A DNA stretch of 64,000 nucleotides, from NCBI RefSeq assembly GCF_964204865.1, contig NC_135255.1:3782001-3846000 (forward strand). The letters run 5' to 3'. The position numbers were made by a program, and so were the translations under genes. This stretch comes from Styela clava (lineage: Eukaryota > Chordata > Ascidiacea > Stolidobranchia > Styelidae). The first letter of the stretch is position 1, and every line of letters begins with the position of its first letter. Below the pieces are notes generated by a model. That model was not told where the DNA came from. It searched no databases and saw only the letters and a program-made list of their open reading frames with translations. Positions 40,101 to 55,100 of the stretch are shown here, one piece after another.

Positions 40101-43100
40101 AATTATAAATTTTATAGGTCCAAGCTGATGAATCTCTCGAGGGATTATTTAAGGTACCTCAACTTGCGGATACGTCATACATTATTACGGCCATGACAGT
40201 TGCTAATGGTGTCCGTGGTGAACCAGCTACTTTTATAATAGAATCTCGTAAGTTTTGAAATGTTTTATATATTAGTTTTAAATTTTTCAAACTATTTTAA
40301 AATGTTATTTTTCTGTTTTATCAAAAGTTATCAATTAAATATAATTTTTCCAAATATAATTTTAAATAGGAAATAATACCGGATCGCCCAAGAAAAAACA
40401 AGGTTGGTGGTGATAGAGAGTGGAGTTTTCTTGGTGGTTTGTGTACTGTTAGAAAAACATTGCAGTGTAACTTACAAAAATATAATATTATCAATTAAAT
40501 CAAAAATAATGCTAACATAACAAATAAAACATTAACATATAAATGAAGAAGAAGGCAAGCTGTTAATTAATCAAGTATTTTCAACATAGGCAACTGAAGG
40601 ATTTTATCACAATATATAAAAACGTAGATTGCTTATGTCTACTTTTAAAACCTTGAAGCTCATACAAGTAATTGAAATTCCATTTCATATGTATTATATT
40701 AGTTTTGGTTATTTGTGACTTCGAATCTTTGTTACAACAGTCCAAAATTGTATCTACAATCTATTATGACTTTCGATAATATAATGATGTATGAAGACGA
40801 TGGTCTGACTTTACTTCGATTTTTAAATATTTACCATTTTATAGAAGAGTTGGAGCTGATAACTTGTCTTGATAAATGAATGCCTATAATATATATAGCC
40901 TATATACAATGAATAATATTTATATACGGTTCATTGCAATGTTTTTCTAAGAGTTTTTTGACAATTTATTTTACTCATGCTCAGTCATTCATAGTTCATG
41001 CTTGTCCGACATGACTTGAAAATAAATTCTGTTTATGTACGGAAATAAATATTGCTTGACTGTTTGCCTGTGGCGTTTGGTAGAACTGAAGGTATATATG
41101 TCCTGAGGTACAATTTTGATTTCATAAATTTGTACCGCGACAACCGTGACAAAGCAGTCTTCAGCAGAGTATGTTTTTGCAAAAGCATTGAAATAAATGC
41201 TTTCATATTTCATCAGTAATAATTTTAGGTTTTATTGTAAACATACTCTGCTGAAAACTGACTTTGCTGGAAAGGTCTTTGCTGAACGCTTTGAAATCAC
41301 TAACTTGTCTAATCCTAATACCAATATTTGATCAATGTTAAAATTGTTCATTGTCAATGGGCTTGAATCACACATGTAAATTTTTTCTATATATTGTTGA
41401 TTTGATGCTTTATAAGCAACATGCTGCATGTTTAATCGGAAATTGCGCATAATGCTTTATTTGATACAAACCTATATTTTTGAAAAATATTTGTCTTCAA
41501 CAATATCAATCCATGTGATTAAGTTGATCAACGGCATGGCAATATGCTCAAAATGCAGATCAGTTCATACTTCATTTGTTCACTTCAAAAGTTCATCATC
41601 AAAACTGTCCATACACACACACTGTCACTGTCCATGTATTTGTCAATAATTGTGTTAAAATTTAATTCGCTTGAAAAATTTTATTATCATCATTTTATTA
41701 TTATAGCAGTTAGCATATGCTTTATTTCTTTATGCTTTCAGCTTTCACTTTCACTTCATTGCCATAAAAACATTTCTTGCAATTGTTTTTTAACTTTTGT
41801 TTGTATCGATTTGCATGGTGAGCTTATAGAATTCACAATTCGAATGTCGTAATTCGAATGTATGTCGAAGCTATTATTTGTTACAATCAGTAGTCATTTA
41901 TAATAGCATATGCCCATATATAGGTACAGCTGAATCACCCAAATTTTTACAAATATTCGAATCAAACTATTCCGCTAATAAAAAAAAATTGAATATAGCT
42001 TTGAAGCTATGTTATAGAGATTAGTAGGGTTATCAAGTCAATATATATGATCATACAAATAAATCCAAAAAACGGTAAAAAAGTTTGTCTGTATTTTAAT
42101 ATTATGATGCATGAAACTTCGTTCCTAAATTGTGGGGTCGCTTCTTTGACAATCAATATTGTTTCAAGGTGATATTATACATCTTTATTGTGTTCATTTC
42201 CATTCAAACTTTCATCTTTCTTCATAATATGCATGAAAATGAAACTAATCTATTATTAACATTTTGATGATAACCCCTAACTGCAAGGATCTTTTCACCA
42301 AAGTATATTATTAAGGATAGTGTTGTTTTAAAATTTAACTTTGTCTAAGACATGGTGGTTTTCAACCGGAGTTTGTTTGGTTAATCAGTAACAGGTTTGA
42401 GTTGCTTGTGTATCCCACGTAGGAAGATGTTTTCTGGTCAATTTGAATAATCCTATAGAATTGTTTTGAAAGTACATTACTAATCTACATGCATTTATGA
42501 AAATATGCTCTTTATTACCAAGATTTTTTATTTCTATTGATACATCAGCAAACAGTTGCTACACAACTATTATTTAGTACTATATTTTCTCATTCAAATG
42601 AGCTGAGTTAACTAATTTTTCATCAATAGTTATCAGCATTTGAAGAGATAATGAATCCTATATATAACATTAGCCACTGAGTCACACAGTTCACCTGTAA
42701 ACAATTTTTGGCAAAGAAAGATCCATCCCTTGATGCCCACCTATCCTAGTTCCAACTGTAAATAACTAATTATGTTAATTTCTAGCGATAACACAGTCTA
42801 TCACGGTAGACATTGAATACTCTTCTTCATCTATTACACTCAAAATAACACCATCTGACAACAACAGAGAAAGATATCGAGTTACAGTAACTAGAATTGA
42901 TGCAAACAGGTAAATTGAAGATTTGATCATATGTGTGTGCTGCATTATACTTCAATACTTCCATAATAAATGATTGTATACAAGAAACTACTTATGACTA
43001 GAAAGAATTCAAGTACAGCAGCAACAAATGCGGTTCTACAAAGGGTAAAGCTTGCATGTTCGGACTGACTAGAACTGCAATAGCATTGTAGGCATTACTA

Positions 43101-46100
43101 TCCACCAGCATATATTACATTCAGTTTTTATACCCTGATAGGCTTTTAACAGGTGTTGTATTACTGGCTCAATATAGGGTGTTCACACCTTATACCGTTT
43201 AGGACAAAAATTAAATCCGAAATTATAAGGCGTAACTAGCTTGAATCCGATTTTACAGGGGTCGGACACAAGTCGTTGCTCTTCGTAATAGAGGCCAACC
43301 AGTTCCAGTGGTTTTCAATAACTTGCAACCTGCATATTCTTACAACATTAGTATAACCGCAGTCAACCGACGTTTAAATTTCCGACCAATTAATTCAGTA
43401 GTGACTTTAAGTAAGTATAGATTATTGATCGGTAAGTAATCGATTGCAATCTGGTTAGTTAATCTTAAAAATTTTATATTCAACAAATATTGAAACAACA
43501 TATATTTCAATAAATAACAAATATTGAATTCAATTGAATATTATATGAAAGTTTATCTTGTAGTTAATAAATTTGTAGCACAAAAAATTTCAATTTTACT
43601 GTTGTTTTGTTAAAAACAAGATCAAGATATTTTATATGACCACATTTTTTCCTACTTACCGGTAATATGCAAGTGTATTTTAGCACATGGATCACCAGAA
43701 ATTTTTGATCTCCATACTTATCGTAATACATACATTGGGATTCCGTTTCTGCGTATGTTTTTATGCCGTTCCGTTTTTTGTTAACTACGTAGATACCTCT
43801 GAATTAATATATTGTCTTATGTTTATGCCACGTACTTGACTTTTAACTATCCTACTGTTATTTGTCTCCGATCTGATAAGCCCAGTGGTGTTTTCAGAAC
43901 AAATTAAAAAAAGCAGTATGACCTAATCATTTTTTAACTAATCACAGTCATTGTAATTATACTTTACACATTAATTAGATTTGAGAATTTCAACAATTTT
44001 TTATGAATTAAGGTTGTTCACTTGGTTTACGTTATATAATACAATATTGAAAAAAAATCACATATTTCGATGTGTGTTGACATTACTACATGCTAATCCT
44101 TTTTGATTCTCATTATCATCAGTTTGTTAGCTTCACCTACATGATGTAATGCAGTATGAAACTGAAGTCAATGTTAACTAAAATATAACACCAATTGGTT
44201 TGATTTATTCAATTCCAAATTATATTATTTTCTTTTAAGCTCGTCCACCAATACCACAAAATGTTAAACTTTCCCAACAAGGAGCAGATCGTATTTTTAT
44301 AACATGGAATAAAGTCACTGGAGTTGATAGGTGAGTCAATGATACAATAATTTTGAATTGTATCATAGTACATGAGGTGGTCAAAGTCGCTCATCAAAAA
44401 ATCAATTCTGTTGTGTGGCATTTTTTCTAAAAGCAACAGAATTTATTGTAAAATAACAAATGACGAAAAAAATAACAGGTTTTTGGAAAACACATTTGTT
44501 TTAATTAATGAAAATTTAAAAGTTACTGGCTTTGTATTCAGGAGAAAATCTAAATTAACAACAACAACTTGACAAAGGTCCACTTGCAGTGATATAAATA
44601 TGTTTCATTTGCTAAACTAAATAGGTATTTGATGTCAACCACTGTAAAAGGGAAGGAGAAAGTACTGCATGATTCTGACAAAACAAGTGCACTTGTCAAC
44701 TTTAGAAGACCTGATGCTTTAAGTAAACTTTTTCTTCATTCTGTAAGCAACAACACAAGAAGTTCTCGAGTGACGATAAATATACAACAACAGTGTAAGT
44801 GGTTGTTCTTTGTTTTGACTCAAATTTGAAACAATAGTTAACTAAAGTATTTTGTAAAAGCACATTATGTTTATTTTTTGATGATAACGTCAAAGTTTTT
44901 CATAATCAAATTTTATTCCTCATTTTTTTTGTTGGTATCAGTCTTTGCTGTTGTATTTTTACTTTTATATATTCAATATCAGTCAATTTGATTTACATAT
45001 TGAAAGGCAATAAAATTCTGTAGAATAAGGCATTTATGAATACCCATTGTGCATGCAATTAATTCAATAATAATGAAGATTCAAATTACTTTTAATATGC
45101 ATTATTTTTTGAATACATATATAATTTTATTATTTGGAAAGCGCCATATATGTTTCCCAATATGAGTTTTTTCAACACTATTCCCAAAAATATTAAATAT
45201 ACAATATAATTCTGCTTAGTACTTGACCTGAGAATAATATAAGTATCGATATTAATAATTAAAATAATTTTCTGACAAGTACCTATGTAATCAATTAATT
45301 CAGTGTTTGAGTCAAGGGATTTTTATGATTCAAATCATACAATTCTGATTGAGAGTGATAAATATTTCAACAAAGGATAAACTTTTTATTACTTATGTTT
45401 AAATATTATCATCAAAACAAAACTATTTGAATCATTACTATGAAATGTTGGAAATTTTTGCTCAAAATATTTTAAAAATATTTTTGCACTGATTTTTCAT
45501 GGATCGCATCTGATGAAATTTACTGTATGATTTCTAATTTGAAAATTTTGTTAAAGTCTTTCTCATACTAAATCTGAAAAAAAATCAATCTGGTATTTTT
45601 GATTTGTAACAGCTCGCCAACCAACTAGAAGAAGAATACTCAGTACTGTGTCAGTTACCAACTTGACAATCACATTTGATCCTGATGAAAGTGGTACAGT
45701 ACAACATTACACTGTTCGTGTTGCACCGATTGATAGACCAAGGCAATATATTATCACACAAGAACTTCAACCCGGCGAGAATACGGTAGGGTTTGATTGA
45801 TTGTATGCTGAACTATATATGTTTTGTAATAATATGCTTTTCATTTTTATTCAGTTTTGAAATCATGTAGAAACATTTGTTCATTGGTTGAACTGTTAAT
45901 ATTTTAGATAAGATAGATAGATTAATCACTCTACTTATTTCTGGTCTTATTTTGTGATTTTCTGTTGCACTGAAATTCAAACAGAGGTACTGGAGTTCAT
46001 TTTTACCCAAATATAGGATAGGATGTACTTATTTAAACTGGGAGAGAGGAAAGCCTATAAGATGACTTAACCCTTAACAACGGCCTGGTTACCACTGCAT

Positions 46101-49100
46101 GTCGAGTATGGGATTAGTTAGTTACTTGTTTTCAGAAGCAGGGACTTGATGGCGGAGGAAGTCGTAATCGACCAGTTGCCAATCAACCATTTTACTAGGC
46201 CATGTACATTAAATTTAGATATGTCAACTGGTCAGTCATTATTAGTCCCTGACTGCTAACCTAAACTATTTATTTTCTTCAATCCTATACACCTATCTAC
46301 ACATTGTGACTTGACAATTTGATGGTATGTGTCGCGTTTTATTAAGACACTTTTGTAAATAAAATTTGATCGAATATTTTTAACACTTTTATATAGATAA
46401 CTCTTGATTCTGACCGACTTATTCCTGGCGAGAGTTATATCGTGACAATTTCATCAAAGCTTGTAGGAAATAAAGAACAAAACACAAATGTCTTGCGAAA
46501 TGATGTCGTTTTAGGTAACTTCTCTATTTTAATCTTCTGTTTATAATTATTGCTCACTATGTTTTGTGTATATAAAATTTGTTATTATCTTTCCTTGATT
46601 AATGAGAAAACCAAGATTACCTAATATTTCAATTTTATTTTTTCACAGCCTTGCCAGAATATCCCGCAATTATTGAAGATGAAATTAATCAAAACAATGC
46701 AATATTAACACTGACTCCTCACTACGAAGGCAGTTTGTACAATATTAAGGTATGTATGAGTTAACACTTAGGTAATTTATGATAATAATATATCCAAAGC
46801 AGTCATGGTTCTGATACACAGGAAAAAGCATTTAGGCTATATCCAAAGTCTCAATTTCTGAAAATCCTTAAAGCCTAAGTCACCGTGGGTTTAAGATGGA
46901 ATAATCAATGAGGTGCGTTGCTTGCCGGCTTTGTAGATTTATACACCTTTCCTTATAACCAGTTTAGCACAAAATCAATATTATATGTTATATATTGAAA
47001 GATACATACCGTAATTTCTATCCCAAATAATTATTATAAATATCAGTGAATTTCCTTTTCTATTTTATACAGGTACATGACACAGTACAAGGAAGAGATG
47101 TTCGAGTTCTCGAAAATCAAACAGAACCTACCATCACCTTGAATCGATTGGTACCAGGACGATTGTATCATGTTTCTGTGCAAAGAAGTGTCCGAGGAAT
47201 AAAGAGTCCCTTCTCAGAATTTTTTGAACTTCAAATGAGTAAGACAATCATTGTTTTGATAATTTTTATTGCTGGGTATATCTCAGATTTAGATTAACTG
47301 TCAGATTCATCTTTTTCCAAATGCATGCTACTTTTTGCAATGTCGATCAAAAATTTTCATCTTGTGAGCATCGAACATGTAATGCATGTGAAAACAATCA
47401 AATTATTGTTTTGTCGATTCTTTAATTAGGGCAATGTACAATAAGAATAAGTACAACATTGTTAGCATCTACTGATGTTAAAATCTGCATTACTTTCTTT
47501 ATCTGCGCACATGATTTGGTAAAAAGACAAACTGAAAATAATTGCTAATATAGTATGAAGACCAGAATAATTCTTTTGTTTTTCAGAACCCAGTTCGATA
47601 GCTTCACTCGAAGCTACAGAAATCACAAGAAATTCCATTCAATTTACTGTGAATGCTGGATCTGGAGATTTTACAAGATTTATTGTAAGCTTTATAATAT
47701 AATTTCTCTCGTTTTACTTATCTTTAAGAGGCGACTGATTGGTTTCAAGGACTTTTGGGTAGTTTACTATATATAAAAAAGGCATTTTAAAACTAAATGT
47801 GATGTTACACCATTCAATTTTTTTTTTGTTTCAAATCAAAAACAAAATGAGCATTTGTTTCTAATATTTCAAGTAATCTTGGAATGCTATAATCTCATTT
47901 TTACTTAATAGATAAAAATAATAAAATATTTTTGTTTAAAGTTTAACTACTCCTTTGTAGATGACAATTATCAGTCCTAGTCATCCACAGTTGAATGGTA
48001 AAAAAGTTATCATCAGAAGAAATAGAAAAGCAACTGTGACTGGTTTAAAGCCTGGAACAACTTACAGATTTTCTGTTGTTGCTGAAAGTGGTGGAAAGAT
48101 AGTCCAGAAGAGTAGGCAGATAACTTCAGGATTCACAACAAAAAAAGGTATATAATGTCATAAGATTATTTAGAGACAGTAAGAAAATAATAAATAAATA
48201 TATGTATGATATTGGGGAATTTGAGAACGGATATTTGCTTTTATACAAGTTGTCAGAAAGATAGCACCAGTTATCTAGTTTGAAAAATTGAGATGGACAT
48301 TTTTTACATAATAAAAACTATGTCTATGTCCCAATACACTTTTTGTGTACAAAAAAGTAAATATGCCTGTCATATCTGATTCATAAGCTATCAGGTATTG
48401 GTTATCTCTTATTATCTGCTACCTAGTTTTACACCGGATTAATTGCTCTGAAATATTTTGCATCACTATTGAAATAAATCTGAAAAATTTTCCTTTCTTC
48501 TACATATTTGCATTACTAATTTCATAAATTTATAATTGTGATTCAGGACCTTCTAAACCTTCTAAACCAAAGACAACTAAAGCTCCAAAAACTACAGAGG
48601 CACCAACGATTAGAATGCCAAAGTACAGGTGATGCTAATTTACTCAGTTGCCAATTCCCTTGTTTGAAGTGTATGAAGTTGATAATTTGGATTGAACATG
48701 GATCCTGGTCTTCTTAAAAATACTTTATCTTAATACTTTCATCTTAATTTTATCTTGTAGATAACCTTGTTTAAGACAAGGGACTAAAACACTCAGAAAC
48801 CAAGAAATAGATATTTTATTATTGATGCATGGGTGTTTTGTTTACAAGTTTGAATTTAAATTCTAATATATAAGTATAAACTGAGTATTGCCTGTTTGTC
48901 AATGATTGATTGATTTATGAGACTATAGTGAAATGGAAAAGCAATTTACCATAATAAAAATTAATATAATCACCAGTCATATTACCGCTATAATCATCAG
49001 TCATGTTACCACTTAAGCATGGAAAATTTGTATATCTGTACACTAAATGTTATCAAAATAATTGGCATACACATACAATATCTAGCATTTTTTATCTGAC

Positions 49101-52100
49101 AAATGTTTTTTCTTTGAATATTCTATTTTTAATCCCTACTATCTTCAGTAGTTACTGGTATATCATCATTTTGACATCTAACTAATTAAAAATGTACTTC
49201 AGAACAATGTCATTTTGAGACTCAGATATAATCGATAGAAATTGAATATTTTTATGCACCTATGATACTAAGTACAGTTTCATCGAAAAAAAAATTCTTA
49301 GAAAATCCCTTATATTAATGCTTACTATTTTTTGCAGTTGAATTATCTCTACTTTTATTTAATTCAATTTCTAGTTTCTAACCAAGTTTCCACTTCTGTA
49401 TTCAGACCAAGATGTGTACTCAACCGTCCAAAACTTAATTTGGTCTTCCTTGTGTCGACTGCAAGAGGAGTGTCCAATAGCGATTACAATCATGTCAAAA
49501 GTTTTATTTCCAACATAGTGAGGGAAATTGCTTTCGGAACGCAGTCCGTTCTTGTTTCAGTAATTGAGTTTAATACAGAAGGATATATTCAAATTGGTTT
49601 GACCCAGTATTTGTCTAAAACTCAACTATTGAAAGCTATTGGTGATATGAGCAAAAAGGCAGCTGGAAAGAATAATGTTGTCAAAGGTATGTAAATAAGT
49701 TGGATTTTATATATTAGTTCGATCATCATGCTGATGCTTTGAAATTCTTTTTTTTTTATATATAAAAAATAAACTATTTTGATCACCTCATTATCAATTG
49801 TAAATCAACACTATTCAGTATTGTTTTTGTATGGATATATTGTAATACTGATTTATCATATTTCACAAAGCGCAACACGGATGAAATCTCTCACATAAAA
49901 ATATGTCTGATATGATACATCGTCAATTTCCCATTTTCGTATAATGTAATTTCTGGTTTCTGCCCGAAAATTTAGGAACACTAAAATATTTGGTGTTAGA
50001 GTTATACGGTTCTACTTGCTATTTTGCTTTGATTACATTCTTAAAAAAGGGCAAAGTTGTTTCTTTCAGGTTGCCTCTTATTCTAAATATGTAGAATTTT
50101 GTATCAAGTTATGATATTTTTTTAGGATTTGCACAATATATACGTGAGATACAGTCTGCAGGAAGAAATGACGCAGAGAAGATGATTTTCCTCATTACTA
50201 AAGATAATGCAGATGATGGACCTAGAGCTATTTCAACGTAAGATCATCCAAAACTTGAATTGGAAATGTATTTATAATGTATGTATTGGAAATGTCAAAC
50301 AAAATAAGCTCCATGACTACCAACTTACTCTGGGTGTAATGACTATAGTGAGCTATGCTAGCAATGGAATTCAAATTTTTTCAAACATTGTAACATGGTC
50401 GCCTGTATGTGAACTTTTATCGGCCAGACAGAATGAAAAACTATAAAAATAGGTCACTTTTTGTGCCTATAACCTTTCAGTTATTTTAACATTCATATAT
50501 TTGCATTACAGACGTGTTAAAAATGATGGCACTGTTATCACTGCTATTGCTGTTGGAAGCGAACCTGATGATAAGATACTAAATATGTTAGCCTCGAGGA
50601 ATGATCGAAGAGTGCGATTGCCAAATTATCGAGCCTTCAGAGATAGAACTTTTGTTAACAGTGTTGTTAAGGATATTGAATGTCGTCCTAAAGGTATGCA
50701 TTACTAACAGAGGCATTTTTAAACATAGTGTTAGCGACTTATACAAAGATGTTTCTTCTTTTGTTCAGGAATTGACATAATAGTAGCCTGTGGAGCCTTT
50801 ACTCATTATCAGAGAAAAATGCGGCACTAAATCATATTTGAGCAATTTATTGATAATTAGAACATGCATGATAAATGAATCCACGAATTTGAAATAGAAT
50901 AACAATGATACATCTATTGTTACTTTAAGGAGGTGGCTTGGGAGAACCTAGTGTCAGAACAACCACAGAAAGCATTGTTACAAGTCCTACTTTACCAAGC
51001 ACTGTACGAGAAAAATCTCCATCAAGTAAGTATAAATGCCAGATAAAGCCTGTTATACTGTATTTGTTTAGAACTCCTAACATATCGGTCAAGTACAAGT
51101 TGCTGGAAAACTATGGCTATAACTCCTACTTTGGGAATTATGTGAGGACTATACACTTTTCCTATTTTCTATCAAGGTGGAAAAGCATAATAAAATAAGG
51201 TGTTCTCATATTTCATAAAAAAATATCCCAATAAATTAGAGTATGAAACGACTTCTGTTGTAGTTGCTAATTAAACTAGTTAGATATTAATCTGACTCCA
51301 AACAGAATATATAATAGGTTACTTGTTCAAGTTGAGACGTCTGTTAATTTAATATAACAGCAAGGATCTAGACAATTGCCTGTATAGATTTTATTTCCTT
51401 CGATAAAGTTATTATTCATAACAGTAGCGATCATCAGATTTATTAACGATATTTATTAACGTTTGACGATAATGATGACGATCTCTTGTATGTTATGTTG
51501 AAATATTATATTGGAATCTTCTAGAACAGGGCTACTCAACTATTTTTACCGAAGATCCGCATACAAAACTTTAAAAATATTTGGGTCCGGTCTTTCCAGA
51601 AATTATATTTCGGCACCCTTAAACACGCATTTCCTCGGCCGACTAATGATTATTAACTAATCAAGATTGTTTAATATGGTGTAATAGTTGTTTTAATATA
51701 TATTTAAATCTATAAAAGTGATTTTATAAAAGGAAACTTTAAAAGTGCGGCTATTAATCCAAAATAAAGAATTAGGCGCGGTCCGAATCATATACCCGAA
51801 AGGTCCAGATTCGGACCGCGGTCTGCAAGTTGAGTAGCCCTGTTCTAGAATATTCTCCAATATTTATGACTTAAGAATTATTTTTAGTCTTGATGTCATT
51901 ATTTCCAAAATTATTGGTTAATTTGTTACAAGTAAAACAGTATTAATCTGGGTGAAATATAGGGTCCCGTAAGACTCAGAAAAACGTTAGAAATAAATAA
52001 AAAGAATAGTAACACAATCCACCACATCTCCAAGTACTGAAAATTTGAAATCGATTGATCCATTACTTGTGGAGAAAAATTATTTTGCCCAATAACAATG

Positions 52101-55100
52101 ACAATTCGACACTTCATGTCCATAAATCTTCAACTGTATAAATCAATGCTTCTTAGTCTTAGAAGTAAATAATATTTCATGCTACATTCAATGCCTTACA
52201 CAGTAATATACTGTTCAAAAGTGATGAATTACTTTTTATTCCTTTGTATCATTGATTTTGTAAGTGAGTGTATATATTACAGTATATATTTTTACTTTAA
52301 AGGCATTGCTTTCATGTGTATGACACACTTAGAAATGTGAAAATGTCAAAATATGTTTTCGCAGAACCCAAAAGAGTGAGAGCAACTACAGTCAATTCAA
52401 ACTCGATAACAGTACAGTGGGATGAAGAGGAGGATATTAAAGTGAGTTGATAAAATATGGTGCATATTGCAAGGTTAACTTCAACTCAATGAAATAGCTG
52501 TATTAAAAGAGTTTATTAATTGAATAACACCGTTTGAGATCTACAATAAGGATGTTAGGAATCTGCTTGTTTGTACACTTTGCTATTCAAAATTGTTATT
52601 TTGTAATTATTAATTGTTGTTGCGTACATTTTGAACTCTGTGAAATGTAAACAGTATTATTGTGGCTGCCATGTCATGTTTTGGCTACGATGTTGGCCGC
52701 ATATTTTTTCTAATTATGACTTTATCAACTAATATCTAATTATCTTTATATCAAATTATCAACTTTTAAATCCTAGGATCATTGCGAGAAATACATTTTC
52801 AACAATTTGATAATAATTGAAGTCACTTTCAGCTCTAGAGATCATATTTTTAATACAGATCTACAATCTCAAAATATTCTATTTCGGGAACCCGGCAAAT
52901 CCTGAAGCTCCAGTAACAGCATTTGAATATAATTTAACATCGCCTTACAAAGAAGTAAAACCATTGTTACCTGGCAGTAGTTACTCAATAATAGCAACTA
53001 ATCTTCGCGATGGAGATGCATCGGAATTTATTGAAATTTTTGAAACTACGGGTATGTGAGATGGTTTTAATTTGTGACTTGCAAATGCATGTTTTTCTGG
53101 ACATGAATTGCCATATTTTTATACTAAAAAGAGTGAAGTTAGAAACTTTTGATTCTAACTCATAATGTATTAACCTGAATGAATATTTTGATACTGGTAA
53201 TTTTTTATTCAATAACTTTGAAATGCAATGTTGCGTAACAGCGGTTATGACAATTTCCACAATGGTATCAGTGTTATTGGTTTCAATTGCTTAATTGCCA
53301 ACATTTATTTAGGTTCACTCCATAAAAAACTTTGTGTGGTTAGTTTTTCATGGAGTATTGATTATGTGGTATCATTTGTTCAACATTTTTCAAAAAAATT
53401 GGCCAATTTTATTTGATATTTAAAGTTTCTCTTTGCATCTATTATCTTGCTTGGACATTTGGAAATAGGGTATCCCATTGCATATTGGCTTATGTTTGAT
53501 TTCTTCGATTTTTTCATGATAGAATATATTAATTTATCATATTTTATGAACATTTTTTGAGAACATAATTTTTGAATCTCATTTTCAGCACCTTCACCTA
53601 TTGCATTAGAGCCAACGCTCATTGGCCCTAAAAATGTTGTGTTAAGTTTCTACTCTCTCAGTGGAAATGCTGAAGAATATATAATATCAATCGCATCGAA
53701 AGATCAGCCTGATATACCATTAAAAACTATTCTTGTGAGTATTAGAATAACTTATTTTATTGATACAGCATCTGAAGCTCATTTTCTATTTCCTTATTTT
53801 GTGTTTCTGTTTTATGATATTGCAATATTTTACCTGTTTCAGAATGAGCACATAGCTTTGGTTAAATGGCAAACTATTGCAACATTTTTAGATGTAGTAT
53901 TGTTTATTGTTATTTATATTCTAATTTACATAAGGCTTCCGAAAGTACAGACGCGGTTATATTTGAAGAATTAGACACCGACCAAGAGTACATTGTCTCA
54001 GGTTATGCTAGAAGTGGGACGAGGAATGGAAAAACTCAAACAATAACTGTGAAAACTCGTCCAGGTATTCAGATGTGTACTGTTAAACTTTTATAGGTAT
54101 TGGTAAATTTTTGCTATAAACAAGCTTCTGGTTGAAACATTTATTACATTTTTTATTTCAGCACCTTTGATGAACAAACCAAAAATAGATATGGATTGGA
54201 AGACAGCTACACCATTTAGATTTGGTAATGCATTATTTGATTAATTTCAACTACATTTTTGTACATGTTTTCATGTTAAAAAACCTTAGTAAACCGGCGT
54301 GGCGGTGTGGCTCATCGTGCTAAGCCATGGGAATACGCTCGCCACTGCACCTCTGATTACTCTGCGTGGGTTCGCAGGTTCGAATCCCATGCAGGGATGA
54401 TTATGTGCAAGAGGATTGCTGGACTCCTCGCCGCCGAAGGGTGATTCACGTAACCGCTGGTCGGTTACGGCTTCCTCCACCATCAAGTCCATGCTTGAAA
54501 CAAATAACTAACTAACCCCATACCCGACATGGAATGGTTACCGGACGAGAGGCCGTGGTTCGCCATATGGAAAAGCCATATTATCAGCTTTCCTTTCCTC
54601 GGGATAAATATGTATATCCTATCCTAACCATCATTATTACTATTGCAGATAAATACACATTCCTTGTCACTGTTACACCTGTATCAGCTGCTTTAAAAAT
54701 AACTGAGCGACCTGATGATAATGCTTTATATTATGAGATAAGTGTTGTATCATCGAATGGAGAAGTCCGAAGTAGATCATATCTGAGACCAGAGGTACCC
54801 CATGTGTTTCTAAGCATCTTGTTTTTTATAGATGGAAAATGCTTGTTAAGAGCACAATTTTGATGGCATGGTTGGCCTGGATTTTGTTTAGTCTCACCTT
54901 ATTGAGCTTCTCCATTGCTTTTGCTCTCTTTTGGTATGAATTTTTGCCCTATTTTAAACAATTGTTGTACACATTAGAGGACTGCAAGGAACACAAAAAA
55001 ATAGGCTGGTTCGTTTTTTTTGTGACCTGAATTGACTTACCGGTATACTTGTCTCTTGCCGCTTTTTGAATGGTAATTAAAAAAAAAATTTCAAATTCTC

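Noticed and set aside
49339-49405. Longer 5' end for the vWA3 exon, using acceptors before 49339 or 49373
   Set aside because: Both enter in a phase that does not match the phase-2 exit of the Pro/Thr/Lys linker exon; the acceptor at 49405 does.
42786-51025. Possibility that the middle FN3 block belongs to an immune-receptor type (Ig) family
   Set aside because: No Ig cysteine/Trp pattern; the strand and L.P..Y corner patterns are FN3.
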